A stretch of DNA of 64,000 nt from Actinomadura luteofluorescens (GTDB lineage Bacteria; Actinomycetota; Actinomycetes; Streptosporangiales; Streptosporangiaceae). Below, piece by piece: positions 1 through 7,127 of the stretch. Position numbers and translations under genes: made by a program. The stretch is taken from assembly GCF_013409365.1 (NCBI RefSeq), contig NZ_JACCBA010000001.1:6758001-6822000 (forward strand), written 5' to 3'. Position 1 is the stretch's first letter, and each line of letters begins with the position of its first letter. The notes below the pieces were generated by a model, which was given only the letters and a program-made list of their open reading frames with translations, was not told the origin of the DNA and did not search any database.

Positions 1-417
1 GTCGAAGCAGGTGAACATGCGGTGCGCGTCGGCCGTCTCGAACTGCGAGTACAGGTACACGCTGTCGTCGACGGGGTCGACGAACCGGTGCAGGCCCTCA
101 CCGGACCGGGAGTACGCGCAGTCGGCCACGACCCGCAGCTCGTTGTCGGCCGCGAGGCCGGGCAGCGGGATCCGGCCCTTCTCGGCGTCGTAGGACCCGG
201 GGTCCAGGGCCTCGCCGTTCAGGGTCACCTCCCGCACGACGGCGCCGTGCAGGTCGATGAAGGTGGACGCGCCCGTCTCGGCGCTCCCGAACCTGACCAC
301 GGTGGTGGAGCCGAACCGCTCCTCGCCCGTCGTGAGGTCCAGGTCGACCGCGTACGACGCGACGCTGAGCAGCCGGGCCCGTTCCCGCGCCTCGTCGCGC
401 GTGAGGTTGCCTGCCAC
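1..417 (-). CDS. pepN: Aminopeptidase N, N-terminal part (cut by window edge)
   Basis: The first 139 codons of an M1-family zinc aminopeptidase, read leftward and cut by the window edge. The translation opens VAGNLTRDEARERARLLSV and continues with FIDLHGAVVREVTLNGEAL and DPVDDSVYLYSQFETADAH, which match the N-terminal beta-domain of actinobacterial PepN. The HExxH zinc site would lie outside the window. I chose GTG at 417 because this frame carries the conserved N-terminus; an overlapping ATG at 419 is in another frame. The family removes N-terminal residues from cytosolic peptides. The gene is divergent from the 581 gene across about 160 bp. Confidence 0.88.
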   Translation of the reverse strand, partial: MAGNLTRDEARERARLLSVASYAVDLDLTTGEERFGSTTVVRFGSAETGASTFIDLHGAVVREVTLNGEALDPGSYDAEKGRIPLPGLAADNELRVVADCAYSRSGEGLHRFVDPVDDSVYLYSQFETADAHRMFTCFD

Positions 418-580
418 ATGAACTCCTTGGTCGGCTTAAAGGCTTGGTGCCCCCATGTCTACCAACCGGACGACCCGACGGCCCGTCCGCCACGGCCTTC
501 GGGGACCTCTCGCCGACGGGAATCGGGACGGCCGCCCCCGGGTTGTCGCTGGGGACATGCGCAATCTCTAGGAGGCGACG

Positions 581-1195
581 TTGCCCGAGGACGTTCCCAC
601 ACCCGTGGATTTCTGGTTCGACCCCCTGTGCCCCTGGGCGTGGATCACCTCCCGCTGGATCCTGGAAGTGCAGGAGCAGCGCCCGATCGACGTGCGCTGG
701 CATGTGATGAGCCTGGCCGTCCTCAACGAGGACAAGGACATCCCCGAGGACTACCGGCGGATGCTCGCCGACGCATGGGGCCCCGTCCGCGTGTGCATCG
801 CGGCCGAGCAGAAGTACGGCTCCGAAGTGCTCGGGCGGCTCTACACCGAGATGGGCACCCGCAGGCACCACGAGCGGCAGAAGTTCGGCCGCGCGTTCTT
901 CGAGGAGTCGCTGACCGCGGCGGGCCTGGACCCGGCCCTCGCGGACGCCGCCGAGTCCACCGGCTACGACGAGGCCCTGCGCGCCTCCCACAAGGACGGG
1001 ATCGACCGGGTCGGCCAGGAGGTCGGCACCCCCGTGATCGAGGTCGAGGGCCACGCGTTCTTCGGCCCCGTCATCACCCCCATCCCGCGCGGCGAGGACG
1101 CCGTCAAGCTCTTCGACGGCGTTCTGGCGGTCGCGAGCGTCCCCGGCTTCTTCGAGCTGAAGCGCACGAGGACGGCGGACCCGAGCTTCGACTGA
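581..1195 (+). CDS. Mycothiol-dependent reductase of the Rv2466c type (DsbA fold)
   Basis: A 204-residue thioredoxin-fold protein closely resembling Mycobacterium tuberculosis Rv2466c, a mycothiol-dependent nitroreductase/disulfide reductase. It shares the FWFDPLCPW start, the HVMSLAVLNE segment, the VGTPVIEVEGHAFFGPV cis-Pro region and the ELKRTRT tail. The active-site motif is Cys-Pro-Trp-Ala rather than CPWC, so only the N-terminal cysteine remains and a monothiol mechanism with mycothiol is likely. The start is TTG, fixed by a strong TAGGAGG at 569-575 and by the conserved N-terminus. It is monocistronic, followed by the metal-transport operon. Cytosolic; assignment to the family is firm, the physiological substrate unknown. 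Confidence 0.85.
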   Translation: MPEDVPTPVDFWFDPLCPWAWITSRWILEVQEQRPIDVRWHVMSLAVLNEDKDIPEDYRRMLADAWGPVRVCIAAEQKYGSEVLGRLYTEMGTRRHHERQKFGRAFFEESLTAAGLDPALADAAESTGYDEALRASHKDGIDRVGQEVGTPVIEVEGHAFFGPVITPIPRGEDAVKLFDGVLAVASVPGFFELKRTRTADPSFD

Positions 1196-1250
1196 GCGCG
1201 GAACGCGGCCGTCCTCGCGCCCTTGCCGGCGGGCCACACACCGGTTGCTA

Positions 1251-1267
1251 TTGCAAGGATGTTGCAA
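1251..1267. promoter_or_regulatory. Nur box (nickel-responsive operator)
   Basis: The sequence TTGCAA-GGATG-TTGCAA is an exact match to the published Streptomyces coelicolor Nur consensus tTGCaa-N5-ttGCAA. It sits 62 bases before the first gene of the ECF metal transporter. Nur is a Fur-family repressor that shuts nickel uptake when nickel is plentiful. The site therefore suggests that the downstream transporter carries nickel. No -10/-35 pair is clear enough to call. Confidence 0.75.
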
Positions 1268-1329
1268 CTACGAGGTGTATGCCGACAAACTGGTCCTGCT
1301 GGCTGTAAAGAGGTAGGGGTGGTTGAGTC

Positions 1330-2040
1330 GTGCACGTACCGGACGGATTCATCGACGCGCCGGTCTCGCTCGCGGCGGGCGCCGTCGCGGTGGCCGGGGT
1401 CGGGGTCGCGCTGCGCGGCGCCCGGCGGGAACTCGACGACCGCACCGCGCCGCTCGCCGGGCTGACGGCCGCGTTCGTGTTCGCCGCGCAGATGCTCAAC
1501 TTCCCGGTGGCGGCCGGGACGAGCGGGCACCTGCTCGGCGGGACGCTCGCCGCGATCCTCGTCGGGCCCTATACCGGCGTGCTGTGCGTGTCGGTGGTCC
1601 TGCTCATGCAGGCGCTGCTGTTCGCGGACGGGGGCCTGACCGCGCTGGGCGTCAACATCACCACGATGGCGCTGGTCACCGTGGTCGCCGGCTACGGGCT
1701 GTTCCGGCTGCTGCTGCGGGTGCTGCCCAAGACCCGCGCCGCCGTGTCGGGGGCGTCGTTCGCCGCGGCCGTCGTCTCGGTGCCCGCCGCGGCCGTGGCC
1801 TTCACGCTGATCTACGCGATCGGGGGGACGGCCGACGTCTCGATCGGCAAGGTCGCCGCCGCGATGATCGGCGTGCACGTGCTGATCGGCGTCGGCGAGG
1901 CGCTGATCACCGCCGTGACCGTGTCGAGCGTGCTCGCCGTCCGGCCCGACCTGGTGTACGGGGCGCGCGGGCTGATGAAACCGCTGGAGCTGCGCACGGG
2001 CGGGCGGAACGCCGCCGAACCGAAGCCGTCCCAGGCCTGA
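1330..2040 (+). CDS. cbiM: ECF metal transporter substrate-specific component CbiM/NikM
   Basis: A 236-residue membrane protein, the substrate-binding S component of a group I energy-coupling-factor transporter for Co2+ or Ni2+. The mature N-terminus MHVPDGFI carries the His2 that, with the N-terminal amine, ligates metal in this family. Hydrophobic segments fill the rest of the chain. The GTG start at 1330 is required because the metal site needs Met-His at the extreme N-terminus. It leads a four-gene operon (M, N, Q, O) with gaps or overlaps of a few bases. The Nur box upstream favours nickel over cobalt, although annotation pipelines would call it CbiM. Confidence 0.9.
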   Translation: MHVPDGFIDAPVSLAAGAVAVAGVGVALRGARRELDDRTAPLAGLTAAFVFAAQMLNFPVAAGTSGHLLGGTLAAILVGPYTGVLCVSVVLLMQALLFADGGLTALGVNITTMALVTVVAGYGLFRLLLRVLPKTRAAVSGASFAAAVVSVPAAAVAFTLIYAIGGTADVSIGKVAAAMIGVHVLIGVGEALITAVTVSSVLAVRPDLVYGARGLMKPLELRTGGRNAAEPKPSQA

Positions 2041-2051
2041 GGAGGACCACG

Positions 2052-2408
2052 ATGACCACCAAGCGTTTCTTCGCCGGGTTCCTGCTCGTCTCCCTCCTCC
2101 TGGCCGGGATCGTCAGTTACTACGCCAGCGCGAACCCCGACGGCCTGGAGAAGGTCGCCGAGGACAAGGGCATCAGCGCCAAGGAGAAGGACCACTCGCT
2201 CAAGGACTCCCCGCTCGGCGACTACGGCGTCAAGGGCGTCGACGACGCGCGGCTGTCCGGGGGGCTGTCCGGCGTGATCGGCGTCGGCCTCGTCCTCCTC
2301 GTGGGCGGCGGGCTGTTCTGGACGGTCCGGCGGCGCGGCCCGGCCGCCGCGCAGGCCGCTCCGGAGCGGGACGAGACGGCGCCGTCCGAGCCGTCCCGGA
2401 AGGGCTGA
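2052..2408 (+). CDS. cbiN: ECF metal transporter small subunit CbiN/NikN-like (PDGLE domain)
   Basis: A 118-residue protein with two predicted membrane helices (about residues 5-22 and 70-93) flanking an extracytoplasmic loop that contains the NPDGLEKVAED signature of PDGLE/CbiN-type subunits. CbiN/NikN proteins act with the M component in loading metal. The C-terminal 25 residues are polar, rich in Ala, Pro and Glu, and look disordered. ATG at 2052 follows GAGGA by a few bases. Its stop overlaps the next start (TGATG at 2406-2410), indicating translational coupling with the Q component. Confidence 0.85.
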   Translation: MTTKRFFAGFLLVSLLLAGIVSYYASANPDGLEKVAEDKGISAKEKDHSLKDSPLGDYGVKGVDDARLSGGLSGVIGVGLVLLVGGGLFWTVRRRGPAAAQAAPERDETAPSEPSRKG

Positions 2409-3172
2409 TGGGCGCGGGCCACGCGCACCGGCTCTACGTGCCGGGCGCCTCGCCGGTGCACCGGCTGCCGCCGCAGTGCAAGCTCGTCGCCGTCCTGGCG
2501 TTCGTTCTGCTGGTCGTCGCCACGCCGCGCGAGCGGATCTGGGCGTTCGGCGTGTACGCGCTGCTGCTCGCGGCCGTGACGGCGGCGGCCCGGGTCCCGT
2601 TCGGGACGGTCGCGCGGCGCATCGTCATCGAGGTGCCGTTCGTCGCGTTCGCCTTCCTCATGCCGTTCGTCGCGAACGGCGAGAAGATCACCGTGCTGGG
2701 GCTGCGGGTGAGCGAGAGCGGGCTGTGGGGTGCCTGGAACATCCTCGCCAAGGGAACCCTCGGCGTCGTCGCCTCGATCCTGCTCGCTGCCACGACCGAG
2801 CCGCGGCTGCTGCTGCTCGGCATCGAGCGGCTGCGGATGCCGCAGCTCATCACGCAGATCGCCACGTTCATGCTGCGGTACGCCGACGTCGTCGCCGCGG
2901 AGCTCGGCCGGATGAGGGTCGCGCGGGCGGCCCGCGGTTTCGAGGCCCGCGACATCCGCGCGACGGGGGTCCTCGCCAGGTCCGTGGGCGCGCTGTTCCT
3001 GCGCTCCTACGAGCGCGGCGAGCGGGTGCACCTGGCCATGGTGAGCCGCGGGTACGAGGGCCGCATGCCCGTCATCGACACCGTTGGCGCCACCGCCGCG
3101 CAGTGGACGGCCGCCGCCGCGCTGCCCTCGGCCGCCGCGCTCGTCGCGCTGGCTGCTTGGATTGCCCCATGA
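2408..3172 (+). CDS. cbiQ: ECF transporter transmembrane component CbiQ
   Basis: A 254-residue transmembrane coupling subunit (T component). Several hydrophobic helices are followed by the two cytoplasmic Ala-Arg-Gly type coupling motifs, seen here as RVARAARGFEARD and LAMVSRGYEGRMP, which dock onto the ATPase. The start overlaps the stop of the N subunit and the end overlaps the start of the ATPase gene (ATGA at 3169-3172). It connects the metal-binding M/N module with the ATPase; specificity is dictated by the M subunit and the upstream Nur box. Confidence 0.9.
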   Translation: MGAGHAHRLYVPGASPVHRLPPQCKLVAVLAFVLLVVATPRERIWAFGVYALLLAAVTAAARVPFGTVARRIVIEVPFVAFAFLMPFVANGEKITVLGLRVSESGLWGAWNILAKGTLGVVASILLAATTEPRLLLLGIERLRMPQLITQIATFMLRYADVVAAELGRMRVARAARGFEARDIRATGVLARSVGALFLRSYERGERVHLAMVSRGYEGRMPVIDTVGATAAQWTAAAALPSAAALVALAAWIAP

Positions 3173-3921
3173 CCCCGTCGCTCGAGGTGAAGGGCCTCGC
3201 CTACGCGTACCCCGATGGCACGCAGGCGCTGTACGGCGTCGACCTCACGGTCGGGCGCGGAGAGCGCGTCGCGCTGCTCGGGCCGAACGGCGCCGGGAAG
3301 ACCACGCTCGTCCTCCACCTGAACGGCATCCTGCACGGCGGCCTGGGCGAGGTCAGGGTGGGCGGTCTCGCCGTCGGCCCGAAGGACAGGAAGGCGCTGC
3401 GGGAGATCCGACGCCGCGTCGGCATCGTCTTCCAGGACCCCGACGACCAGCTGTTCATGCCGACCGTCCGGGAGGACGTCGCGTTCGGCCCCGCCAACCT
3501 CGGCCTGCGCGGCGCCGAACTGGACCGCCGGGTGGCGGACGCGCTCGCCCGCGTCGGCATGGGGGACGCCGCCGACCGCCCGCCGCAGCACCTCAGCTTC
3601 GGCCAGCGCCGCCGCGTCGCCGTGGCCACCGTCCTGGCGATGGAGCCGGAGATCCTCGTGCTGGACGAGCCGTCCTCCAACCTGGACCCGGCCAGCCGCC
3701 GCGAGCTCGCCGAGATCCTGCTGAGCCTCGACGTGACGGTGCTGATGGTCACGCACGACCTGCCGTACGCGGCGGAGCTGTGCCCGCGGTCGGTGATCCT
3801 CTCCGGCGGCGTCATCGCCGCCGACCGTCCCACCCGCGACCTGCTCACCGACGCCGAGCTGCTCGCGGCGCACCGCCTGGAACTGCCCTTCGGGTTCGAC
3901 CCGGCCGCGGCCCTGCGCTGA
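3169..3921 (+). CDS. cbiO: ECF transporter ATP-binding protein CbiO
   Basis: A 250-residue ABC ATPase. Visible motifs are Walker A GPNGAGKT (residues 38-45), Q-loop FQDPDDQLF, signature LSFGQRRR near residue 142, Walker B ILVLDEPSS near 162-170 and the H-loop MVTHDLPY near 193-200. The DPDDQLF segment is typical of ECF ATPases. It is the last gene of the operon and powers metal uptake through CbiQ. ATG at 3169 overlaps the cbiQ stop. About 90 bases with no gene follow before the next operator. Confidence 0.92.
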   Translation: MTPSLEVKGLAYAYPDGTQALYGVDLTVGRGERVALLGPNGAGKTTLVLHLNGILHGGLGEVRVGGLAVGPKDRKALREIRRRVGIVFQDPDDQLFMPTVREDVAFGPANLGLRGAELDRRVADALARVGMGDAADRPPQHLSFGQRRRVAVATVLAMEPEILVLDEPSSNLDPASRRELAEILLSLDVTVLMVTHDLPYAAELCPRSVILSGGVIAADRPTRDLLTDAELLAAHRLELPFGFDPAAALR

Positions 3922-4013
3922 CCGACCCGCCCGCCTGCCGCGCCGGATCGCCGGCACTTCGGCCGTTCCGCTTGCCTGCCCGGCCCCGCTCCGGAAGACT
4001 CGTTGCCTGACAG

Positions 4014-4028
4014 TGGTAACGGTTTTCA
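4014..4028. promoter_or_regulatory. Zur-like operator
   Basis: TGGTAACGGTTTTCA matches 11 of 15 positions of the actinobacterial Zur consensus TGAAAATGATTTTCA and keeps its imperfect dyad. It lies 20 bases before the ATG of the CooC-like ATPase gene, where a repressor would block transcription. The half-site on the right (TTTTCA) is intact and the left is degenerate, so another Fur-family protein remains possible. Confidence 0.4.
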
Positions 4029-4048
4029 TATCCAGAATGGGGGCATTC

Positions 4049-4993
4049 ATGAAGGTTGCGTTCGTCGGCAAGGGCGGCAGCGGCAAGACCACCCTGTCGG
4101 CGCTGTTCGTCCGCCATCTGGCCGGACGCGGGCTGCCCGTGGTCGCCATCGACGCCGACATCAACCAGCACCTCGGCGTGGCGCTCGGGCTGGACGAGGG
4201 CCGCGCCGCCAAGATCCCCGCGCTGGGCGACCGGCTCACCGAGCTCAAGGAGCACCTGCGCGGCGCCAACCCGCGCATCTCCTCGGCGGCCGCGATGGTC
4301 AAGACCACCCCGCCCGGCTCCGGGTCGCGGCTGCTGCGGTTCCGCGGCGACGACCCCTTCCACGAGGCGGGCCAGGAGGTCGACGGCGTCACGCTGCTCG
4401 CCACCGGCCCGTTCAACGACGACGACCTCGGCGTGGCCTGCTACCACTCCAAGACCGGCGCGGTGGAGCTCTACCTCAACCACCTCGTGGACGGGTCCGG
4501 CGAGTACGTCGTCGTCGACATGACCGCCGGCGCCGACACGTTCGCCTCCGGGCTCTTCACGCGGTTCGACCTGATGTTCCTGGTCGCCGAGCCCACCCGC
4601 AAGGGCGTCGGCGTCTACCGGCAGTACACCGAGTACGCCCGCGACTACGACGTCGCCATCCGCGTCGTCGGCAACAAGGTGCAGTCCGAGGAGGACGTCG
4701 CCTACCTGCGCGAGCACGTCGGCGACGACCTGCTGACCTGGGTCGGCCAGTCCGCCGCCGTCCGGGCGCTGGAGCAGGGCCGCGACGGCGTCGAGCTGGA
4801 GGACCGCAACATCGCCGCCCTCGACGTCATGCGCGCCGAGGTGGACGGCCGCGTCAAGGACTGGGACGAGTTCCAGCGGCAGGCCGTGGAGTTCCACGTG
4901 AAGAACGCGCGGAGCTGGGCGAGCCGGGCCGCGGGGGAGGACCTCGAAGCGCAGGTCGACCCCGGGTTCCGCTTCCCCGTCCCCGCCGCCTAG
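4049..4993 (+). CDS. CooC/MinD-family P-loop ATPase, possible metallochaperone
   Basis: A 314-residue cytosolic ATPase opening MKVAFVGKGGSGKTTLSAL, with the deviant Walker A KGGSGKTT (residues 8-15) and a DAD switch motif in VVAIDADINQHLG. The central YVVVDMTAGAD resembles the Walker B/switch II region of the CooC group, whose best-known member inserts nickel into CO dehydrogenase. No CODH, urease or hydrogenase gene is in the window. The neighbouring Nur-controlled transporter and the Zur-like site at its own promoter make a role in metal trafficking plausible, but this is inference. ATG at 4049 follows GGGGG; upstream in-frame starts would run through the operator. Confidence 0.7.
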   Translation: MKVAFVGKGGSGKTTLSALFVRHLAGRGLPVVAIDADINQHLGVALGLDEGRAAKIPALGDRLTELKEHLRGANPRISSAAAMVKTTPPGSGSRLLRFRGDDPFHEAGQEVDGVTLLATGPFNDDDLGVACYHSKTGAVELYLNHLVDGSGEYVVVDMTAGADTFASGLFTRFDLMFLVAEPTRKGVGVYRQYTEYARDYDVAIRVVGNKVQSEEDVAYLREHVGDDLLTWVGQSAAVRALEQGRDGVELEDRNIAALDVMRAEVDGRVKDWDEFQRQAVEFHVKNARSWASRAAGEDLEAQVDPGFRFPVPAA

Positions 4994-5054
4994 CGCCTAC
5001 TGCGGGTAGTCCGGGCCCTACCGGCGGAGACGGAACCGCACTACTCTGCCCGCC

Positions 5055-6059
5055 ATGACGATGCGGCGGATGCTCGCGATGACGGGCGGCGCGGTGGCTC
5101 CCATGGCGCTCCTCGCGCTGCTCTTCGGCAACCAGTGGGTCGTCGACGAGATCAACAAGAGCCACATCAGGTACGACGAGGGCATCGGGCCCGTGGTGAC
5201 GTGGCTGCTCACGCTCTCCTGGCGGATCACGCCGATGGGGAGCCTCGGCGCGAAGCAGGTGCTGCTGGACGACTTCAGCCTGCTCGTCTTCTTCGGCGTG
5301 CTGGTGGCGCTGGTGCTGGCGGGCGCCCGGCTGGCCGACCCGGAGCGCGGGCCGTTCGGCGCTTTGATCATCGGCTGGTGGGCGGCGGTCGTCGCGGGCG
5401 GCGTGTCCGGGATCGTGGCCGCGCCGCTCACCCGCTGGGCGTTCGAGTTCCAGGAGACGTCGTTCAGCGCGACCTTCAACGCCACGGTCGGCCAGGGCGC
5501 CTCCTTCGGCTTCGCGTTCGGCTGGCTCGCCGGGCTCGGCGCCCTGGCCGGGTTCTTCCTCGCCCGCACCCGTGAGTCCGGGCCCCGGCCGCGGCAGCCC
5601 TACGCCCCGGCCCAGCCCTACCCGCCCCAGCAGGGCATGCCGATGCAGCGGCAGCCGTATCCGCAGCAGATGCCGCCGCACCCCTCGGCCGTCCCGTACG
5701 TCCCGCCGCAGGGGCAGCCGCAGCAGCCCGCCTGGGGCGCCGCTCCCGTCCCGCAGCCTCAGCAGCCGGGGCAGTTCGGCGTGCCGCCGGTGCCCCCGCA
5801 GCCGTCCGCGCCGCCGCAGGAGCAGGCGACCCCCGAGGCACCGGAACCGCCGGAAGCGCCCGAGGAGCCCGAGGAGCCGGAGGGGCGGGAAGAGGAGAGC
5901 CCGGAAGAGGAGAGCCCGGAAGAGCCGCCGGAGAAGCCGGAGGAGCCGGAGGAGCCGAAGGACGCCCCTGCCGGCGGCCCGCAGGACGCGCCGGAGGACG
6001 ACGACCTCGATCTGGCCGACCGGACGATCATCGACCGCAAGCGGGACGACGACGGCTGA
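5055..6059 (+). CDS. Membrane protein with proline/glutamine and glutamate-rich cytosolic tail
   Basis: I do not recognise this 334-residue protein. The first 175 residues carry about four hydrophobic segments (near 9-24, 76-93, 102-125 and 147-168). From residue 180 the chain is low complexity: first a Pro/Gln/Tyr stretch (QPYPPQQGMP, QPYPQQMPP), then a highly acidic Pro/Glu stretch (EEPEEPEGREEE), and finally DDLDLADRTIIDRK. Such tails are common in actinobacterial membrane proteins and are probably disordered. The final TIIDR element could be a phospho-threonine or FHA-docking site, but that is speculative. The start codon may be ATG 5055 or ATG 5061. Confidence 0.75.
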   Translation: MTMRRMLAMTGGAVAPMALLALLFGNQWVVDEINKSHIRYDEGIGPVVTWLLTLSWRITPMGSLGAKQVLLDDFSLLVFFGVLVALVLAGARLADPERGPFGALIIGWWAAVVAGGVSGIVAAPLTRWAFEFQETSFSATFNATVGQGASFGFAFGWLAGLGALAGFFLARTRESGPRPRQPYAPAQPYPPQQGMPMQRQPYPQQMPPHPSAVPYVPPQGQPQQPAWGAAPVPQPQQPGQFGVPPVPPQPSAPPQEQATPEAPEPPEAPEEPEEPEGREEESPEEESPEEPPEKPEEPEEPKDAPAGGPQDAPEDDDLDLADRTIIDRKRDDDG

Positions 6060-6102
6060 CCCCCGCGCGCGGGCACGGCGCGGGCCTGCGACAATCGGGC
6101 GC

Positions 6103-6579
6103 ATGCGCGTGTTTCTTGGATCCGACCATGCCGGTTTCGAACTGAAGGAGCACCTGGTCTCCTGGCTGAAGGCGAACGGGCACGAGGCCGTCGACTGCGG
6201 CGCGTTCGTGTACGACGCCGTCGACGACTACCCCCCGTTCGTCCTGCGGGCGGCCGAGCGGACGGCGGCGGAGCCGGGAACGCTCGGCGTCGTGATCGGC
6301 GGCTCCGGCAACGGCGAGGCGATCGCGGCGAACAAGGTGAAGGGCGTACGGGCCGCGCTGGTCTGGAACGACGAGACCGCCGTGCTCGCCCGCGAGCACA
6401 ACGACGCGAACGTGATCGCGCTCGGGGCGCGCCAGCACGACCTGGACACCGCGACCCGCTTCGTGGAGCTGTTCCTCGCGACGGCCTACTCCAAGGAGCC
6501 GCGCCACACCCGGCGGATCAGGATGCTCGGCGCCTACGAGCACACCGGCGAGCTGCCCCCGCTGCCGCGCGAGGGCTGA
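6103..6579 (+). CDS. rpiB: Ribose-5-phosphate isomerase B
   Basis: A 158-residue RpiB/LacAB-family isomerase interconverting ribose 5-phosphate and ribulose 5-phosphate in the pentose phosphate pathway. It begins MRVFLGSDHAGFELKEHL. The loop VVIGGSGNGEAIAANK is of the mycobacterial type, in which a glutamate (Glu72 here) replaces the catalytic cysteine of the E. coli enzyme. Length is normal. ATG at 6103 has no obvious Shine-Dalgarno sequence. It is followed by a 180-bp spacer rich in inverted repeats. Confidence 0.93.
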   Translation: MRVFLGSDHAGFELKEHLVSWLKANGHEAVDCGAFVYDAVDDYPPFVLRAAERTAAEPGTLGVVIGGSGNGEAIAANKVKGVRAALVWNDETAVLAREHNDANVIALGARQHDLDTATRFVELFLATAYSKEPRHTRRIRMLGAYEHTGELPPLPREG

Positions 6580-6613
6580 TCCTGGCTGTGTTTCACAGTC
6601 CTGGCCCACTTCG

Positions 6614-6726
6614 CTCGCCTGGCGGCTCGCTACGTGACCTGGCCTGGGCGAACGCGGCATCGCTTCGCGATCTGCCCGGTTCCGCTCGCCTCCGGCTTCG
6701 CGGCACCGGGCAGGTCACGCGTTCGC
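6614..6726. repeat. Intergenic palindrome-rich element with competing stems
   Basis: Spacer after rpiB. It holds three sets of complementary arms: CTGCCCGGT (6672-6680) with ACCGGGCAG (6705-6713), GTGACCT (6634-6640) with AGGTCAC (6712-6718), and GCGAACGCG (6648-6656) with CGCGTTCGC (6718-6726). The last two pairs cross, so they cannot all form at once. The 15-mer CTCGCCTGGCGGCTC at 6614-6628 recurs in inverted orientation at 53490-53504. It may be a copy of a dispersed intergenic repeat that also acts as the rpiB terminator. Confidence 0.55.
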
Positions 6727-6765
6727 GCGCGTGGCCGAGGCCACTTCGAGTCAGGCTGTGAGTCC

Positions 6766-6996
6766 CTAAAGCCCGTTCTCGGGGGGCCGGCGGGCGCCGC
6801 GCTTGTCGAGGCGGCGCCGCTCGTTCTTCTCGGCCTTGGTCCGCCTGCCGGTGTCGCCGGGCCTGTTCGGGGCCGATCCGGAGGCGGCCGCGGGTCCGGC
6901 GCCGGCGGGCGGCTCCCCGCCCCCGGCGGGCGAGCGCGAGACGTCGCGGGCCCGCATCGCCGCGTCCACCGTGATCCGCATGCCCGGCTGAACCAT
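6766..6996 (-). CDS. Small basic hypothetical protein
   Basis: A 76-residue protein starting MVQPGMRITVDAAMRARDVSR, followed by a Gly/Ala/Pro linker and a basic tail (RRTKAEKNERRRLDKRGARR). The N-terminal phrase (VDAAMRARDVSRP) is familiar from small uncharacterised actinomycete proteins. GGAGGGAGC lies just upstream of the ATG at 6996, which decides the start; longer in-frame starts lack a ribosome site. The basic tail could bind nucleic acid. It is divergent from the phosphatase gene at 7128. Function unknown. Confidence 0.6.
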   Translation of the reverse strand: MVQPGMRITVDAAMRARDVSRSPAGGGEPPAGAGPAAASGSAPNRPGDTGRRTKAEKNERRRLDKRGARRPPENGL

Positions 6997-7127
6997 GGGC
7001 CGCTCCCTCCGAGATAGTCGCAAGGCCACATTTACCCTGATTTCACGTAGCACGAGCGTTACGATGCGTCACTGGTGCCCTCGGATACTGACCGACCGGG
7101 CGCATTGCTCGATACAGTGCCGGAGTC

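Noticed and set aside
1196..1329. Cobalamin riboswitch before the CbiMNQO-type operon
   Set aside because: The spacer is only about 130 bases, shows no B12-box-like conserved segment, and a Nur box accounts for regulation.
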